NCBI GenBank assembly: GCA_031363945.1
Contig: JANLVJ010000005.1
Coordinates: 1-54,613, forward strand
Length of the DNA stretch: 54,613 nt
Direction of reading: 5' to 3'
DNA from: JANLVJ01 sp031363945
GTDB taxonomy: Bacteria > Bacteroidota > Bacteroidia > Sphingobacteriales > Sphingobacteriaceae
The position numbers and the translations under genes are program-made. Below the pieces are notes generated by a model. It was not told the DNA's origin. It saw only the letters and a list, made by a program, of their open reading frames with translations, and ran no database searches. Below, piece by piece: positions 25,175 through 35,038 of the stretch. How positions within the stretch are numbered: position 1 is the first letter of the stretch; every line of letters starts with the position of its first letter.

Positions 25175-27241
25175 ATGGAAGAGAATAAGAAAAAGATGGA
25201 AGACAGTAAAATACCAAGGCTTCGTCCGTTGAAAAAGCCTGCATTAAACAGCACACCCAAGTTTAACTGGATGTGGATTTATGGAGTTGTACTTGTAGGG
25301 CTTTTACTACTTTATAATTTCTGGCATGTGAGCAATCCTACAACTATATCATTTCAGAAATTCGATACTGAATTACTGAAGCAGGGTAGTGTAGAAAAAC
25401 TAGAAGCTTACAAAGCCGATGGTGATTTATGGTATGTAGAGGTGTTTATCAAACAGGGTAAGAAAAATGATCCTAAGGTAAAAAGTCTGCTAGAAGGAAA
25501 TCAGTTTATCGGCAATGGTCCGGTTCCTTACTTTAGATTTACAGAAGCTTCGGCAGAAAATCTTAAAAAAGAATTGGAGGATGCCCAGAAAGATATCCCC
25601 GCAGATCAGAGACTGGGAGTAAACTACATTGCCAAGCAGAATAACCTGATTGAATACCTCTCACCCTTTTTAATCCCGATTGGATTATTGATATTCTTTT
25701 GGTTTTTTGTGATCAGAAGATTATCAGGAGGTGCTGGTGGTGGACCAGGAGGTCAGATCTTCAATATTGGCAAGTCAAAAGCTACTTTATTTGATAAGGA
25801 GTCACAGGTAAATATCACTTTTAACGATGTTGCGGGGCTTGAAGAGGCCAAGCAGGAAGTGATGGAAATAGTTGACTTTCTTAAAAACCCAAAGAAATAT
25901 ACAAATCTGGGCGGTAAAATTCCAAAAGGAGCTTTGCTTGTTGGAGCCCCGGGAACAGGGAAAACACTGCTGGCAAAAGCAGTTGCAGGAGAAGCACAAG
26001 TGCCTTTCTTTTCTCTTTCTGGTTCTGACTTTGTTGAAATGTTTGTCGGTGTTGGTGCTTCACGGGTTCGTGACTTATTTCGCCAGGCAAGAGACAAAGC
26101 ACCTTGTATTATATTCATCGATGAAATTGATGCCATTGGAAGAGCCAGAGGTAAAAATCAAATCATGGGTGGTAATGATGAGCGTGAAAATACACTTAAC
26201 CAGCTGCTCGTTGAGATGGATGGCTTCGGTACTGATTCAGGAGTAATCATTCTTGCAGCAACTAACAGACCCGATGTACTTGACTCTGCACTTCTACGTC
26301 CAGGAAGGTTTGACAGACAGATAGGTATTGACAAACCAGATTTAAATGGACGTGAACAGATTTTCAAAGTTCACTTGAAACCATTAAAACTTTCTGAGGG
26401 TGTTGATCCAAGAAAACTTTCTGCACAGACCCCAGGTTTTGCTGGTGCCGAAATTGCTAACGTTTGTAATGAAGCCGCATTGATTGCTGCCCGTCAGGAT
26501 AAAACAGCAGTTGATATGCAGGATTTTCAGGATGCTATCGACCGTGTCATTGGTGGTCTTGAGAAGAAAAATAAAATCATCTCACCTGAAGAGAAAAAAA
26601 TTGTTGCTTACCATGAAGCAGGTCATGCTATAACAGGCTGGTTTCTTGAGCATGCTGACCCATTGGTTAAGGTTTCAATCGTTCCACGTGGCGTTGCTGC
26701 TTTAGGTTATGCACAGTACTTGCCGAAAGAGCAGTTCCTATATACAACCGAACAGTTAACCGATGGTATGTGTATGACTATGGGTGGCCGGGCAGCTGAA
26801 GATTTGATTTTTGGTAAAATCTCAACTGGGGCACAAAATGATCTTGAGCGTATCACCAAACTTGCTTATGCCATGGTTACCATTTATGGTATGAATGATA
26901 AGGTAGGTAACCTGTCATTTAATGACACTGGAAATGAATATACGTTTGGCAAACCTTATTCAGACAGTACTGCTAACCTGATTGATCAGGAAGTACGTCT
27001 GCTTGTTGATTCGGCTTATCAGCGTACCAGAAACCTGCTTGTGTCTAAACGTGAAGGACTTGAGACGATTGCTTTAAAACTTCTTGAAAAAGAGATTTTA
27101 TTTCAGTCTGACCTTGAAGAGATTCTTGGAAAAAGACCATTTGATAACCGCACCACCTATGATGAGTATGTGAATGGTAAATCAGGTAATACAAGTTCAC
27201 CTGAACAGACAGATTTGCCAATGAGTCTTGAAAACACCTGA
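25175..27241 (+). CDS. ftsH: ATP-dependent zinc metalloprotease FtsH
   Basis: Membrane-anchored AAA protease that degrades misassembled membrane proteins and some regulators. The 688 residues have two membrane segments (about 32-48 and 162-180) around a periplasmic domain, then a Gly-rich linker. Walker A GAPGTGKT is at 257-264, Walker B IIFIDEIDAIG, the second region of homology ends in RPGRFDRQI, and the zinc site HEAGH is at 480-484. The downstream glutamate-bearing helix and coiled C-terminus are present. The LUD gene follows after 11 bases. Confidence 0.98.
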   Translation: MEENKKKMEDSKIPRLRPLKKPALNSTPKFNWMWIYGVVLVGLLLLYNFWHVSNPTTISFQKFDTELLKQGSVEKLEAYKADGDLWYVEVFIKQGKKNDPKVKSLLEGNQFIGNGPVPYFRFTEASAENLKKELEDAQKDIPADQRLGVNYIAKQNNLIEYLSPFLIPIGLLIFFWFFVIRRLSGGAGGGPGGQIFNIGKSKATLFDKESQVNITFNDVAGLEEAKQEVMEIVDFLKNPKKYTNLGGKIPKGALLVGAPGTGKTLLAKAVAGEAQVPFFSLSGSDFVEMFVGVGASRVRDLFRQARDKAPCIIFIDEIDAIGRARGKNQIMGGNDERENTLNQLLVEMDGFGTDSGVIILAATNRPDVLDSALLRPGRFDRQIGIDKPDLNGREQIFKVHLKPLKLSEGVDPRKLSAQTPGFAGAEIANVCNEAALIAARQDKTAVDMQDFQDAIDRVIGGLEKKNKIISPEEKKIVAYHEAGHAITGWFLEHADPLVKVSIVPRGVAALGYAQYLPKEQFLYTTEQLTDGMCMTMGGRAAEDLIFGKISTGAQNDLERITKLAYAMVTIYGMNDKVGNLSFNDTGNEYTFGKPYSDSTANLIDQEVRLLVDSAYQRTRNLLVSKREGLETIALKLLEKEILFQSDLEEILGKRPFDNRTTYDEYVNGKSGNTSSPEQTDLPMSLENT

Positions 27242-27252
27242 AAAATTAATAT

Positions 27253-27900
27253 ATGGCAGGTCAGGTAACAGCAAAAGAGCGAATGCTGAAGTCAATTCGC
27301 AAAGCGTTAATAGAGAAAAGAGAAAATCCTTATCCAGAGCTTGACCCTACTCCATTATATAAAGATTGCCTTCGGGAAAATGAAATAATGTTTGCAGAAG
27401 AACTGACCAATGTGAATGGCCAGTTCTTTTACTGCCAGGACAAATTGAGTCTGATCGAAGGTTTGGTAGACTTGATTGAAAAGGCTGGATGGCAGCATAT
27501 TGCAGTAAATGAACAGCCCCTTATCAGTTTACTTGACGAATTTGAATTCCCCTACCTGACTGGCGCCCATGCTCTTAAAACAGCAGATGTCGGAATAACG
27601 CTTTGTGAATCACTGGTGGCCCGTAACGGGAGTATTTTAATCTCTACAGGCATGCAAAGTGGTAGAAGACTCATGATATTTCCGTCTGTACATATTGTAA
27701 TCGCCAATGCTTCACAACTTGTTTCTGATATTAAAGACGGTCTGGCCGCGATAAAATTAAAGTACCTTTCAAAACTCCCCTCTTCTATTACCCTCATTAC
27801 TGGACCAAGCAGAACTGCTGATATTGAAAAGACACTTGTTCTGGGTGCGCATGGGCCAAAAGAGCTCTATGTCTTCTATCTAGAAGGAGAAGAAATCTAA
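27253..27900 (+). CDS. LUD domain protein (LutC/YkgG family)
   Basis: The LUD fold occurs in LutC, which helps lactate utilisation, but stand-alone copies behind ftsH in Bacteroidota have no assigned role. The 215 residues show the family's DVGITLCESLVARNGSIL, IFPSVHIVIANASQLVSDI and ITLITGPSRTADIEKTLVLGAHGPKEL (read in short pieces). It is 11 bases from ftsH and so probably in the same transcript. In many relatives cdsA follows; here it does not. Confidence 0.88.
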   Translation: MAGQVTAKERMLKSIRKALIEKRENPYPELDPTPLYKDCLRENEIMFAEELTNVNGQFFYCQDKLSLIEGLVDLIEKAGWQHIAVNEQPLISLLDEFEFPYLTGAHALKTADVGITLCESLVARNGSILISTGMQSGRRLMIFPSVHIVIANASQLVSDIKDGLAAIKLKYLSKLPSSITLITGPSRTADIEKTLVLGAHGPKELYVFYLEGEEI

Positions 27901-28062
27901 TACTGCAGGTTTGATGTATAGATAAACGCAAGAATTGTCTATTTTTATATTCGTTTCAATCAAACATTATAAAATTACTACCTCAATTAAACTAATAGTA
28001 AGTGCGTTACGTAAGTGGAATAATAATTGATAATACTAACCTTGTCATACTAAATCAAGACT

Positions 28063-29664
28063 ATGCTAACTAAATATACACTAAAAACAAAGATTTTACA
28101 GTTACTGTTCCTTTTTGGAATTGGCGTGATTTATACTTCCTGCACTAAAACCATAATTGCCCCAAACCCAGTAATTAAGCCGGTTCCGGTGCCCCCTACG
28201 GCAACTGCAGATTTAAGAGATACCCTGGCCAACCTTGCCAGCGTATTTTACCTCTGGAATAATAATATACCAGCAAATTTTGCTCCTCATACGTATTCAG
28301 CTACCGATAACCTTGACGGAGAACTTTCTGCATTGAAGGCATTTTCTCCTTTGAATTCAGTAACTGGAAATCATTATGACCATTTTAGTTTTATTTTGAC
28401 TGAAGCAGATTACCAGAAAGAATTTGTTCAGGGTGTTTCAACCAGTTTCGGTGTTGGCTTTGCCTTCGATAGAAATGATACGTTAAGAGTTAATTATGCT
28501 GCACATGCATCAACTGCTTATGCACAGGGAGTAAGACGAGGTTGGAAAATTCTGGCTATTAATGGTATTAAGGTGGCTACAGATGCCAATACGCTTTCAC
28601 AACTAAATACTGCATTAGGAGGATCATCAGCAAGTTTCAGTTTTCAGATTCCGGTAAGCAATACAAACCAGACTTTAAGTATCACAAAGCAGGATATACC
28701 TGATGACGAAGTCATCACCACAAAAGTATTTAAGGCTGGTTCTAAAACGGTTGGTTATATCGCTTACAATACCTTTTTAACCCAATTGAATAAAAGCGGA
28801 GTGCCTATTCACCCAGGCATGGACTCAAGCTTTGCCAATCTGGCAAAAGCAAATATTACTGATATTGTAATCGATTTACGGTATAATGGTGGTGGATATA
28901 CCCTTGTATCTGAGCAGATGGATAATGCCCTGTTACCAGCATCGGCAGATCATCAGGTACTTTATACAGAACATTACAATGATACACTGAATAAATACTA
29001 TAAGCTTGGTTATAAAAATGTTGATCATGATACAACTATCAATATTAACGAAGCTAATGTAGCCAACCCAGCAAAGTTAAATGTCAACAGTGTTGTATTT
29101 ATTGTCAGTGATAATACCGCCTCAGCTGCAGAACTGGTAATAAATAGTATCACACCCTATTTTAATGGAAATGTTAAATTAATTGGCCTTGGTTTGGGAA
29201 GAGACAAGCAATATCAGAATACAGCAGGAAAACCCTTTGGCTACGCAGGGCAGTTTGGATTACCTGCTGCAAAGCCTATTCTTGAGGCATTTCTGATCAA
29301 TTTTGAAACCAAAAACTCATTAGGTGTTGATAATTACGTCAGTGGCTTTGTGCCCGATGCACAGGTACATGATGGAGTTGAGTTTGATTTCGGAGATCCA
29401 AGAGAAGATGGATTGGCAAAAGCCCTGAGTTATGAGAGCACTAACTCGCTGGCTTATACCACCAGAAGCAATCAGCTGGCCATCGGTAGATTTGCTAACC
29501 CAAGTGGTGGAGCTGGTCTTGCTATGAATCCATTTATCAATAATCACCGTTTTCAGGGTATGATCAGCCGCTCAGGAACCGCTTCTGCAGCTAAAAAGAA
29601 TTTTATTTATCAGAATACCATTCAAGGTAAAATAAGACCTATAAATACTATCATACACCATTAG
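28063..29664 (+). CDS. S41 family (C-terminal processing) peptidase, lipoprotein
   Basis: Secreted serine peptidase, probably anchored to the outer membrane. The 533 residues have a lipoprotein signal ending VIYTSC (Cys27), a Pro-rich linker (about 33-48), and a PDZ-like region (about 130-215) with FGVGFAF and RRGWKILAINGI. The S41 core reads IVIDLRYNGGGYT and then DNTASAAELV with the catalytic Ser at about residue 354. It stands alone between two intergenic gaps and has its own terminator. No partner is visible, so the substrate is unknown. Confidence 0.88.
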   Translation: MLTKYTLKTKILQLLFLFGIGVIYTSCTKTIIAPNPVIKPVPVPPTATADLRDTLANLASVFYLWNNNIPANFAPHTYSATDNLDGELSALKAFSPLNSVTGNHYDHFSFILTEADYQKEFVQGVSTSFGVGFAFDRNDTLRVNYAAHASTAYAQGVRRGWKILAINGIKVATDANTLSQLNTALGGSSASFSFQIPVSNTNQTLSITKQDIPDDEVITTKVFKAGSKTVGYIAYNTFLTQLNKSGVPIHPGMDSSFANLAKANITDIVIDLRYNGGGYTLVSEQMDNALLPASADHQVLYTEHYNDTLNKYYKLGYKNVDHDTTININEANVANPAKLNVNSVVFIVSDNTASAAELVINSITPYFNGNVKLIGLGLGRDKQYQNTAGKPFGYAGQFGLPAAKPILEAFLINFETKNSLGVDNYVSGFVPDAQVHDGVEFDFGDPREDGLAKALSYESTNSLAYTTRSNQLAIGRFANPSGGAGLAMNPFINNHRFQGMISRSGTASAAKKNFIYQNTIQGKIRPINTIIHH

Positions 29665-29687
29665 ATCTATTAAAAATCTTAGGTTTG

Positions 29688-29715
29688 AAGCCTGGCCTAC
29701 AGCCAGGCTTTTTTT
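29688..29715 (+). terminator. Rho-independent terminator after the S41 peptidase
   Basis: A perfect 9-bp GC-rich stem (29688-29696 with 29702-29710) has a 5-base loop and runs into seven T residues. Confidence 0.92.
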
Positions 29716-29876
29716 ATGCCTACTAGGGTACAAACACGTTCAATATTATTTACATTACTATCTTACCATTTCTTATAAATAATAAACCAATTTCATCAAT
29801 TTATACTGAGAAATCGACAGTTTTTACAAGATACAAATAAGATTTTTTTGATATTTACCTATATATTTCAAGTAAA

Positions 29877-31340
29877 ATGAGCATAAAAGGACCTCTATTC
29901 TCAGAATATAGCTTAACTAATGATGTTTACGATGAAATGTTTGATAAAAAATCAGTCAGATCACCATATTCATCGTTATTTCATTATATAAATGATATTT
30001 CTGCTATGGATTTAGCTAAAAAAGAAGAATTGGCTAAAAAAATATTCATAAGTCAAGGAATAACCTTTACAGTTTATCAAAGTGGTGAGGGAATAGAAAA
30101 AATATTCCCCTTTGATTTGATTCCCAGAATTATTACGGCTTCAGAATGGGAGTTTATTGAAAAAGGAATTACCCAGCGGTTAAAAGCGCTGAATCTGTTC
30201 TTAATCGATATTTATTCAGATCAGTTCATACTTAAAGATGGGATCATACCCATTGAGACGATTTATTCCTGCCCGCATTATCTGCGTGAAATGCAGGGTA
30301 TGCCGGTGCCGCATCAGATACATATTCATATTTCAGGAATTGACCTGATCAGGGACACTGATGGTTCATTCCTGGTTCTTGAAGATAATCTCCGTACCCC
30401 TTCAGGTGTTTCCTATATGCTTGAAAACAGAGGCATTACCAAAAGGATTCTCCCCGATTTATTGCCACGTAATAATGTTCGCACCGTTACCAACTACCCA
30501 AATTCATTATATCAGAATCTGGTTGATATCTCGCCCCGTTCATCACAACCTACCATTGTTTTACTAACTCCGGGCATATTTAACTCGGCCTATTTTGAGC
30601 ATAGTACGCTTGCCCGTCTGATGGGTATAGAACTGGTTGAAGGTCGTGATCTAGTGGTAGACGATCATAAGGTATATATGAAGACCACCAATGGGCTGAA
30701 ACAGGTCGATGTCATTTACAAGCGGGTTGATGATGAATATCTTGACCCCCTGGTCTTTAACAGAGCCTCACTACTTGGAGTGCCGGGCTTGCTTTCAGCT
30801 TATAGAAAAGGTAATGTAGCCCTGGTCAATGCTCCTGGAAATGGGGTAGCAGATGATAAGGCTATCTATGTATATGTTCCTGATATGATCAGGTATTATC
30901 TGAATGAAGAACCTATTTTAAAGAATGTCATTACTTACCAGCTGAGCATACTGGAAGAAAAAGAATTTGTGTTCGCCAATATCACCAATATGGTGATCAA
31001 GCGTACCAATGCCTCAGGGGGCTATGGCATGTTAATGGGTAATTCAGCGACAGAAATAGAAATTTCAGCGTACAAGGAGCAGGTTAATCTTGATCCCCGA
31101 AGTTTTATTGCTCAGCCAATCATCAATCTGTCAACCTCACCCTGCTATATTGATGAAAAGATTCAGCCACGGCGGGTTGACTTAAGACCTTTTGCGCTCT
31201 ACGGCCCTAATGGAATTGAAATCGTACCAGGAGGCCTGACACGGGTTGCCCTGCGTAAGGGCTCACTCGTGGTAAACTCATCACAGGGTGGAGGAAGTAA
31301 AGACACCTGGGTATTATCAAAATCAAAACAAGATGCTTAG
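29877..31340 (+). CDS. Circularly permuted type 2 ATP-grasp protein (COG2308-like)
   Basis: Predicted amide- or peptide-bond-forming enzyme. The 487 residues show this family's hallmarks: PFDLIPRII, QRLKALNLFLIDIYSDQ, an ISGIDLIRDTDG strand, VLEDNLRTPSGVSYMLENR, a VYKRVDDEYLDPL-like motif (IYKRVDDEYLDPL), NAPGNGVADDKAIY and VIKRTNASGGYGM. The last is the glycine loop that binds ATP. It is the first gene of a plus-strand trio; its stop overlaps the start of the alpha-E gene by eight bases. In other bacteria the same trio occurs with the proteasome-like protein Anbu, which is encoded here 3 kb away on the other strand. The product is unknown. Confidence 0.92.
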   Translation: MSIKGPLFSEYSLTNDVYDEMFDKKSVRSPYSSLFHYINDISAMDLAKKEELAKKIFISQGITFTVYQSGEGIEKIFPFDLIPRIITASEWEFIEKGITQRLKALNLFLIDIYSDQFILKDGIIPIETIYSCPHYLREMQGMPVPHQIHIHISGIDLIRDTDGSFLVLEDNLRTPSGVSYMLENRGITKRILPDLLPRNNVRTVTNYPNSLYQNLVDISPRSSQPTIVLLTPGIFNSAYFEHSTLARLMGIELVEGRDLVVDDHKVYMKTTNGLKQVDVIYKRVDDEYLDPLVFNRASLLGVPGLLSAYRKGNVALVNAPGNGVADDKAIYVYVPDMIRYYLNEEPILKNVITYQLSILEEKEFVFANITNMVIKRTNASGGYGMLMGNSATEIEISAYKEQVNLDPRSFIAQPIINLSTSPCYIDEKIQPRRVDLRPFALYGPNGIEIVPGGLTRVALRKGSLVVNSSQGGGSKDTWVLSKSKQDA

Positions 31341-32268
31341 CAGAGTCGCAGATTCACTTTACTGGATGTCACGTTATATGGAGCGTACTGATGGCATTCT
31401 TAGAATGTTGAAGGTAAATTATATTTCCTCACAGGATGACTTCGCTGAATTCAGCTGGGAGCCAGTCCTTAAAATATTTTCATTTCTCGACAAAGAAGAG
31501 ATAAATAAAATAAAAAGAAATACAAATGAGGTTATCCGTTTCATGGTATGTGAATATGAAAACCAAAATTCTATCAGGAATATTGTCACCAAATCACGGG
31601 ACAATGCTAAATCAGTTCAGGACCATATCACCAAAGAAGTATGGCAGTGCCTGAATGAATATTATCACCTGGTAAAAGAGCTGAACTTAGAAAATTCTGT
31701 GCTGCTTGAAGAGCCTGTGTCTTTGCTCGATAACCTTATTAAGCAAGGTATGATCTATTATGGTACCCTTGAAGTAACCATGGCAAGGGGAGAAGGCCTT
31801 TACTTCATGCACATTGGAAAATACCTCGAGCGGGCAATACAGTCGATTGATATATTAAATGTAAAATTCAATGACCTCTCATTTGATCTTGAGTCAGGTA
31901 ATGATTCACCTTACTGGAATTACCTGCTGTATTCAATTTCTGGTTATGAGCAAAATCTGAAAACATATCGCGCTGGTTCTCAGGCGCAAAATACCCTGCA
32001 CCAGATTATGTTTAATGAAAATTTTCCGCGTTCGATTTTATACAGTCTCAACAGACTGATGATTTATTTTGGTCGCTTGAAATCAACCACAAACAAAGAC
32101 TATCATAAAATACTTTTCATGCTTGGCCGGCTGCACAGTAAAGTTCAGTTTTCTGACCTTGAAACACTATCAGAAACTGGCTTACCCGCATTTTTAAGTG
32201 CCCTGAGAGGTGATCTTATCAAAATCGGGGAAGCACTTGATATGTACTACTTTTCATATAGTCAATAG
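31333..32268 (+). CDS. Alpha-E domain protein (COG2307-like)
   Basis: All-helical protein of unknown biochemistry that always travels with the permuted ATP-grasp enzyme. The 311 residues begin MLSRVADSLYWMSRYMERTDGILR, read here in its two parts, MLSRVADSLYW and MSRYMERTDG, which is the family signature. A second YMERAIQSIDIL-like repeat (KYLERAIQSIDIL) and a third FPRSILYSLNRL follow. The ATG at 31333 overlaps the end of the ATP-grasp gene by eight bases, which indicates translational coupling. The transglutaminase-like gene starts seven bases after its stop. Confidence 0.92.
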   Translation: MLSRVADSLYWMSRYMERTDGILRMLKVNYISSQDDFAEFSWEPVLKIFSFLDKEEINKIKRNTNEVIRFMVCEYENQNSIRNIVTKSRDNAKSVQDHITKEVWQCLNEYYHLVKELNLENSVLLEEPVSLLDNLIKQGMIYYGTLEVTMARGEGLYFMHIGKYLERAIQSIDILNVKFNDLSFDLESGNDSPYWNYLLYSISGYEQNLKTYRAGSQAQNTLHQIMFNENFPRSILYSLNRLMIYFGRLKSTTNKDYHKILFMLGRLHSKVQFSDLETLSETGLPAFLSALRGDLIKIGEALDMYYFSYSQ

Positions 32269-32275
32269 AATTTTT

Positions 32276-33256
32276 ATGCCCAGATTTACCGTCAAACATA
32301 TCACCCGCTATATTTATTCTGTACCTGTCAGGGATAATGCTAACCAAATTATGCTTTACCCGGTGAAAGATATTCACCAGGCGGTTCTCAAGCATTCAAT
32401 CAAGATAACCAACGACCCACAGGTAATGGTCTATAAAGACTATTACGGCAATGAAGTGGGCGTCTTTGAACAGGCAAGCCCACATCAGGAATTAACAATC
32501 ACTTCTGATCTGATTGTTATCACAACTGCACCAAAAATACTTACTGAAACACTGACGGCTGAAGAGCAATGGCCATTGCTCACTACTTATAAAAACAAGA
32601 CCAATTTTATTGATTATATGTTCCCTGAGCCCTTTCAGGCAGATAAAGAGGTAAAAATTGTCGCCAATCAGGAAAAGCAGAAAAATGCTACCCCTCTAGA
32701 GACTGCTTTAAAACTCAATACCTATGTCTATGAGGAGTTTCAGTACGTAAAAGGAATTACCAGTGTTGAAACCACGGTAGACGAGATCTGGAAAATCAGG
32801 GCAGGAGTATGTCAGGATTTTGCGCATATCCTACTATCTATGCTACGCTCAATAGATATTCCTGCAAGATATGTCAGTGGCTATATTTGTCCCAATAAAG
32901 ACGGAATGCGGGGAGAGGGTGCAACTCATGCCTGGGTAGAGGCTTTTATACCAGGACTAAACTGGGTAGGTCTTGACCCTACCAATAACTGTGTTGTAAC
33001 CGATAAACATATCAGGCTGGCAAACGGACGTAGTTTTCTTGACTGTTCTCCTGTTAAAGGAACATTTAAGGGTGCTTCAACGCATACCCTTGAAGTGGGG
33101 GTAAGTGTTTCCTATGATAACGATCATAAAGAGGGGCTTATCCTGAATGCTGTGCTGCAGCCAAAACCACTACTAAAAAGTACAGACTCTTCAAATTCAT
33201 ACCGCAAGTATATGGAAATGATGCAGCGTAAACAGCAAGAACAGCAGCAACAGTAG
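32276..33256 (+). CDS. Transglutaminase-like protein, plus-strand member of the Anbu/ATP-grasp locus
   Basis: Papain-like fold enzyme predicted to make or cut amide bonds. The 326 residues have the N-terminal beta domain (FTVKHITRYIYSVPVRDNANQ) and the catalytic triad: Cys179 in AGVCQDFAH, His in THAWVEAF and Asp in GLDPTNN. The C-terminus is a charged, Gln-rich tail ending QQEQQQQ. The ATG at 32276 is chosen because it starts the beta domain. It ends 57 bases from the stop of the convergent second transglutaminase gene. Confidence 0.92.
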   Translation: MPRFTVKHITRYIYSVPVRDNANQIMLYPVKDIHQAVLKHSIKITNDPQVMVYKDYYGNEVGVFEQASPHQELTITSDLIVITTAPKILTETLTAEEQWPLLTTYKNKTNFIDYMFPEPFQADKEVKIVANQEKQKNATPLETALKLNTYVYEEFQYVKGITSVETTVDEIWKIRAGVCQDFAHILLSMLRSIDIPARYVSGYICPNKDGMRGEGATHAWVEAFIPGLNWVGLDPTNNCVVTDKHIRLANGRSFLDCSPVKGTFKGASTHTLEVGVSVSYDNDHKEGLILNAVLQPKPLLKSTDSSNSYRKYMEMMQRKQQEQQQQ

Positions 33257-33294
33257 TAAATACCCCGACAATTAGCTGAGTCCGGGTTAGGCCA

Positions 33295-33373
33295 GCCGGT
33301 GAAGGCTGGAAATCAGGAGTACGTCATCATCGCATTTACCAGGCAGCCTGCCGGTAAGGGCTGGAAATCAGGA
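33295..33373. repeat. 24-bp direct repeat spanning the end of the second transglutaminase gene
   Basis: Copies at 33295-33318 and 33350-33373 agree at 22 of 24 bases. The inner copy encodes PDFQPLPAG near the protein's C-terminus. The outer copy overlaps the stop region and runs into the intergenic gap; it would encode PDFQPSPAG. Confidence 0.8.
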
Positions 33374-34158
33374 TCAGCAACCTGACAGTCTACTTTCATA
33401 GCCGTAAAATTCATATCGCCAAACATGGTCGCTACAGAGGCATCAGCAGCATCACGACCAGTACCAATTTTTACCATCCCATTTAAAGGAACCAGGAAAG
33501 TCGGATCGAATAACACCCATTCACCAAAAAGATAGGCTTCAAAACAGGCATGAATATCTCCAGGCTTCAGATTGATCGCATAGGCTGTAAAATACCTGGC
33601 TGGTATTGATAAGGCCCGGCAGAGAGCAATACCCAGATGGGCAAAATCACGACAGACCCCTACAAGTTCAGTAACTGTATCATAAGCCGAGGTTGATGAA
33701 GTTGTAAATCTACCCGTATACTTAACATTGGTGAAAATCCAAATTGTAACAGCTGTAGCCTTGGCGTATGATCCTTTGATTGACCCAAAGTTATGCTGGG
33801 CAAACCGGTAAAGTTTATCAGACTGGCAGTATCGGCTCGGATATAGATAAGGCAAAATAGAAGCATCAAGCCCTTCTACTGAAATCTCCGCATCTGAGAT
33901 CAGATCAATCTGAACATAGGAATTCTCAACCTCAGCAACATATTTAATACTCATTTTTCCTGGTTCAGCAATACAAACCCTGACAAATCTATTTTCAATA
34001 CCTGCAGAAAAAAGTTCTACTGCTTCTAATGGTGGCTCAACAGAAAAACTCTCCGAAATAACATGTTGATTTCCTGAATCGGAGGCATGCACATTATAGA
34101 GAATTGTACTCTGGCTTCTGATGACATACGCCATTTCGGCAAAAACGTTAAATTTCAT
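33313..34158 (-). CDS. Second transglutaminase-like protein, paired with Anbu
   Basis: The 281 residues belong to the same superfamily as the plus-strand protein but are clearly divergent and shorter. Catalytic Cys169 is in VGVCRDFAH, the His in DIHACFEAY and the Asp in VLFDPTF. It overlaps the end of the Anbu gene by 11 bases, so both are made from one message. It probably acts on the same unknown substrate as the plus-strand set. The last bases of the gene are duplicated just beyond its stop. Confidence 0.9.
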   Translation of the reverse strand: MKFNVFAEMAYVIRSQSTILYNVHASDSGNQHVISESFSVEPPLEAVELFSAGIENRFVRVCIAEPGKMSIKYVAEVENSYVQIDLISDAEISVEGLDASILPYLYPSRYCQSDKLYRFAQHNFGSIKGSYAKATAVTIWIFTNVKYTGRFTTSSTSAYDTVTELVGVCRDFAHLGIALCRALSIPARYFTAYAINLKPGDIHACFEAYLFGEWVLFDPTFLVPLNGMVKIGTGRDAADASVATMFGDMNFTAMKVDCQVADPDFQPLPAGCLVNAMMTYS

Positions 34159-34912
34159 TTTGTTTTTTCAAAGGCACTACAGGAAGTATTTCTTTATTCA
34201 TTATTTCAAAGACTGAATCCATCCACTCTTCAGAAATTTTTTCAAGCGATTTTTTCAGCTCATCAGCCCATTGAGCTGAGATATATTCGAGGTCTTTCTT
34301 TTCAAACCGCTGTTCAATAAGATGAAACGACCCTTTTTTATAAAGTACAATATCTATCGGAAAATCTACATTATTTGAACTGACCCGCGTAGAATCAAAC
34401 GAAAGAAAGCCCGTTTTCAAGGCTGTTTTCATATCAGAATTTTCATTCAGGGTTCGGTTAAGTATGGGCTTGCCAAGAGCAGAATTACCAATAATGACAA
34501 ATGGAGCACCCTGCCCAAGCTCTACCCAATTACCCTCAGGATAAAGCAAAAATAATTTATGATCATCATCAGCACTAAGCTGACCACCGATGATCGTATT
34601 CAGGTCAAACTTAAACCCGCCTTTGACAATAGAAACGAGATCTTCTTCGGCAACTTTTCGAACCTGCTCTCCAAAGGCATTTACTGCCTTATACAGATGG
34701 GTGAACTCTTCTTTCTCGAGAACCTCTTTAAAATAGAGAATAGCCTTATCCCTTACCGAGCGAAGGCCGCTGGTCATAATAAACAGGGAACAGCCATCTT
34801 TTTGCCATACAAATACTTTCTTCTTAACCGTTGTATCTGTACCCGAGGTAATTCTTGTATCAGCAATCGCAATCAAGCCATCATTAACCTTTATTCCGAG
34901 GCAATAAGTCAT
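34148..34912 (-). CDS. Anbu, proteasome-like peptidase (COG3484-like)
   Basis: Anbu is a bacterial relative of proteasome subunits with an N-terminal threonine nucleophile. The 254 residues begin MTYCLGIKVNDGLIAIADTR (Thr2 becomes the N-terminus after Met removal). The IADTRITSG motif of Ntn-fold subunits, the SLFIMTSGLRSVRDK helix and FIIGNSALGKPIL follow. No propeptide is seen, which fits Anbu. It is coupled to the transglutaminase gene by an 11-base overlap. Proteolytic activity of Anbu proteins is still debated. Confidence 0.92.
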   Translation of the reverse strand: MTYCLGIKVNDGLIAIADTRITSGTDTTVKKKVFVWQKDGCSLFIMTSGLRSVRDKAILYFKEVLEKEEFTHLYKAVNAFGEQVRKVAEEDLVSIVKGGFKFDLNTIIGGQLSADDDHKLFLLYPEGNWVELGQGAPFVIIGNSALGKPILNRTLNENSDMKTALKTGFLSFDSTRVSSNNVDFPIDIVLYKKGSFHLIEQRFEKKDLEYISAQWADELKKSLEKISEEWMDSVFEIMNKEILPVVPLKKQNEI

Positions 34913-35038
34913 TTTATCAGTTGTCTATTAAAAATTTAACCGCAATGCGCTGAAATTAAGAATTTTCAAACCGAATGATAGAACTATTTCACCTGGATGA
35001 TACCTTCGATTGAAATTTCAAATCAGGACTGTTGGCAA

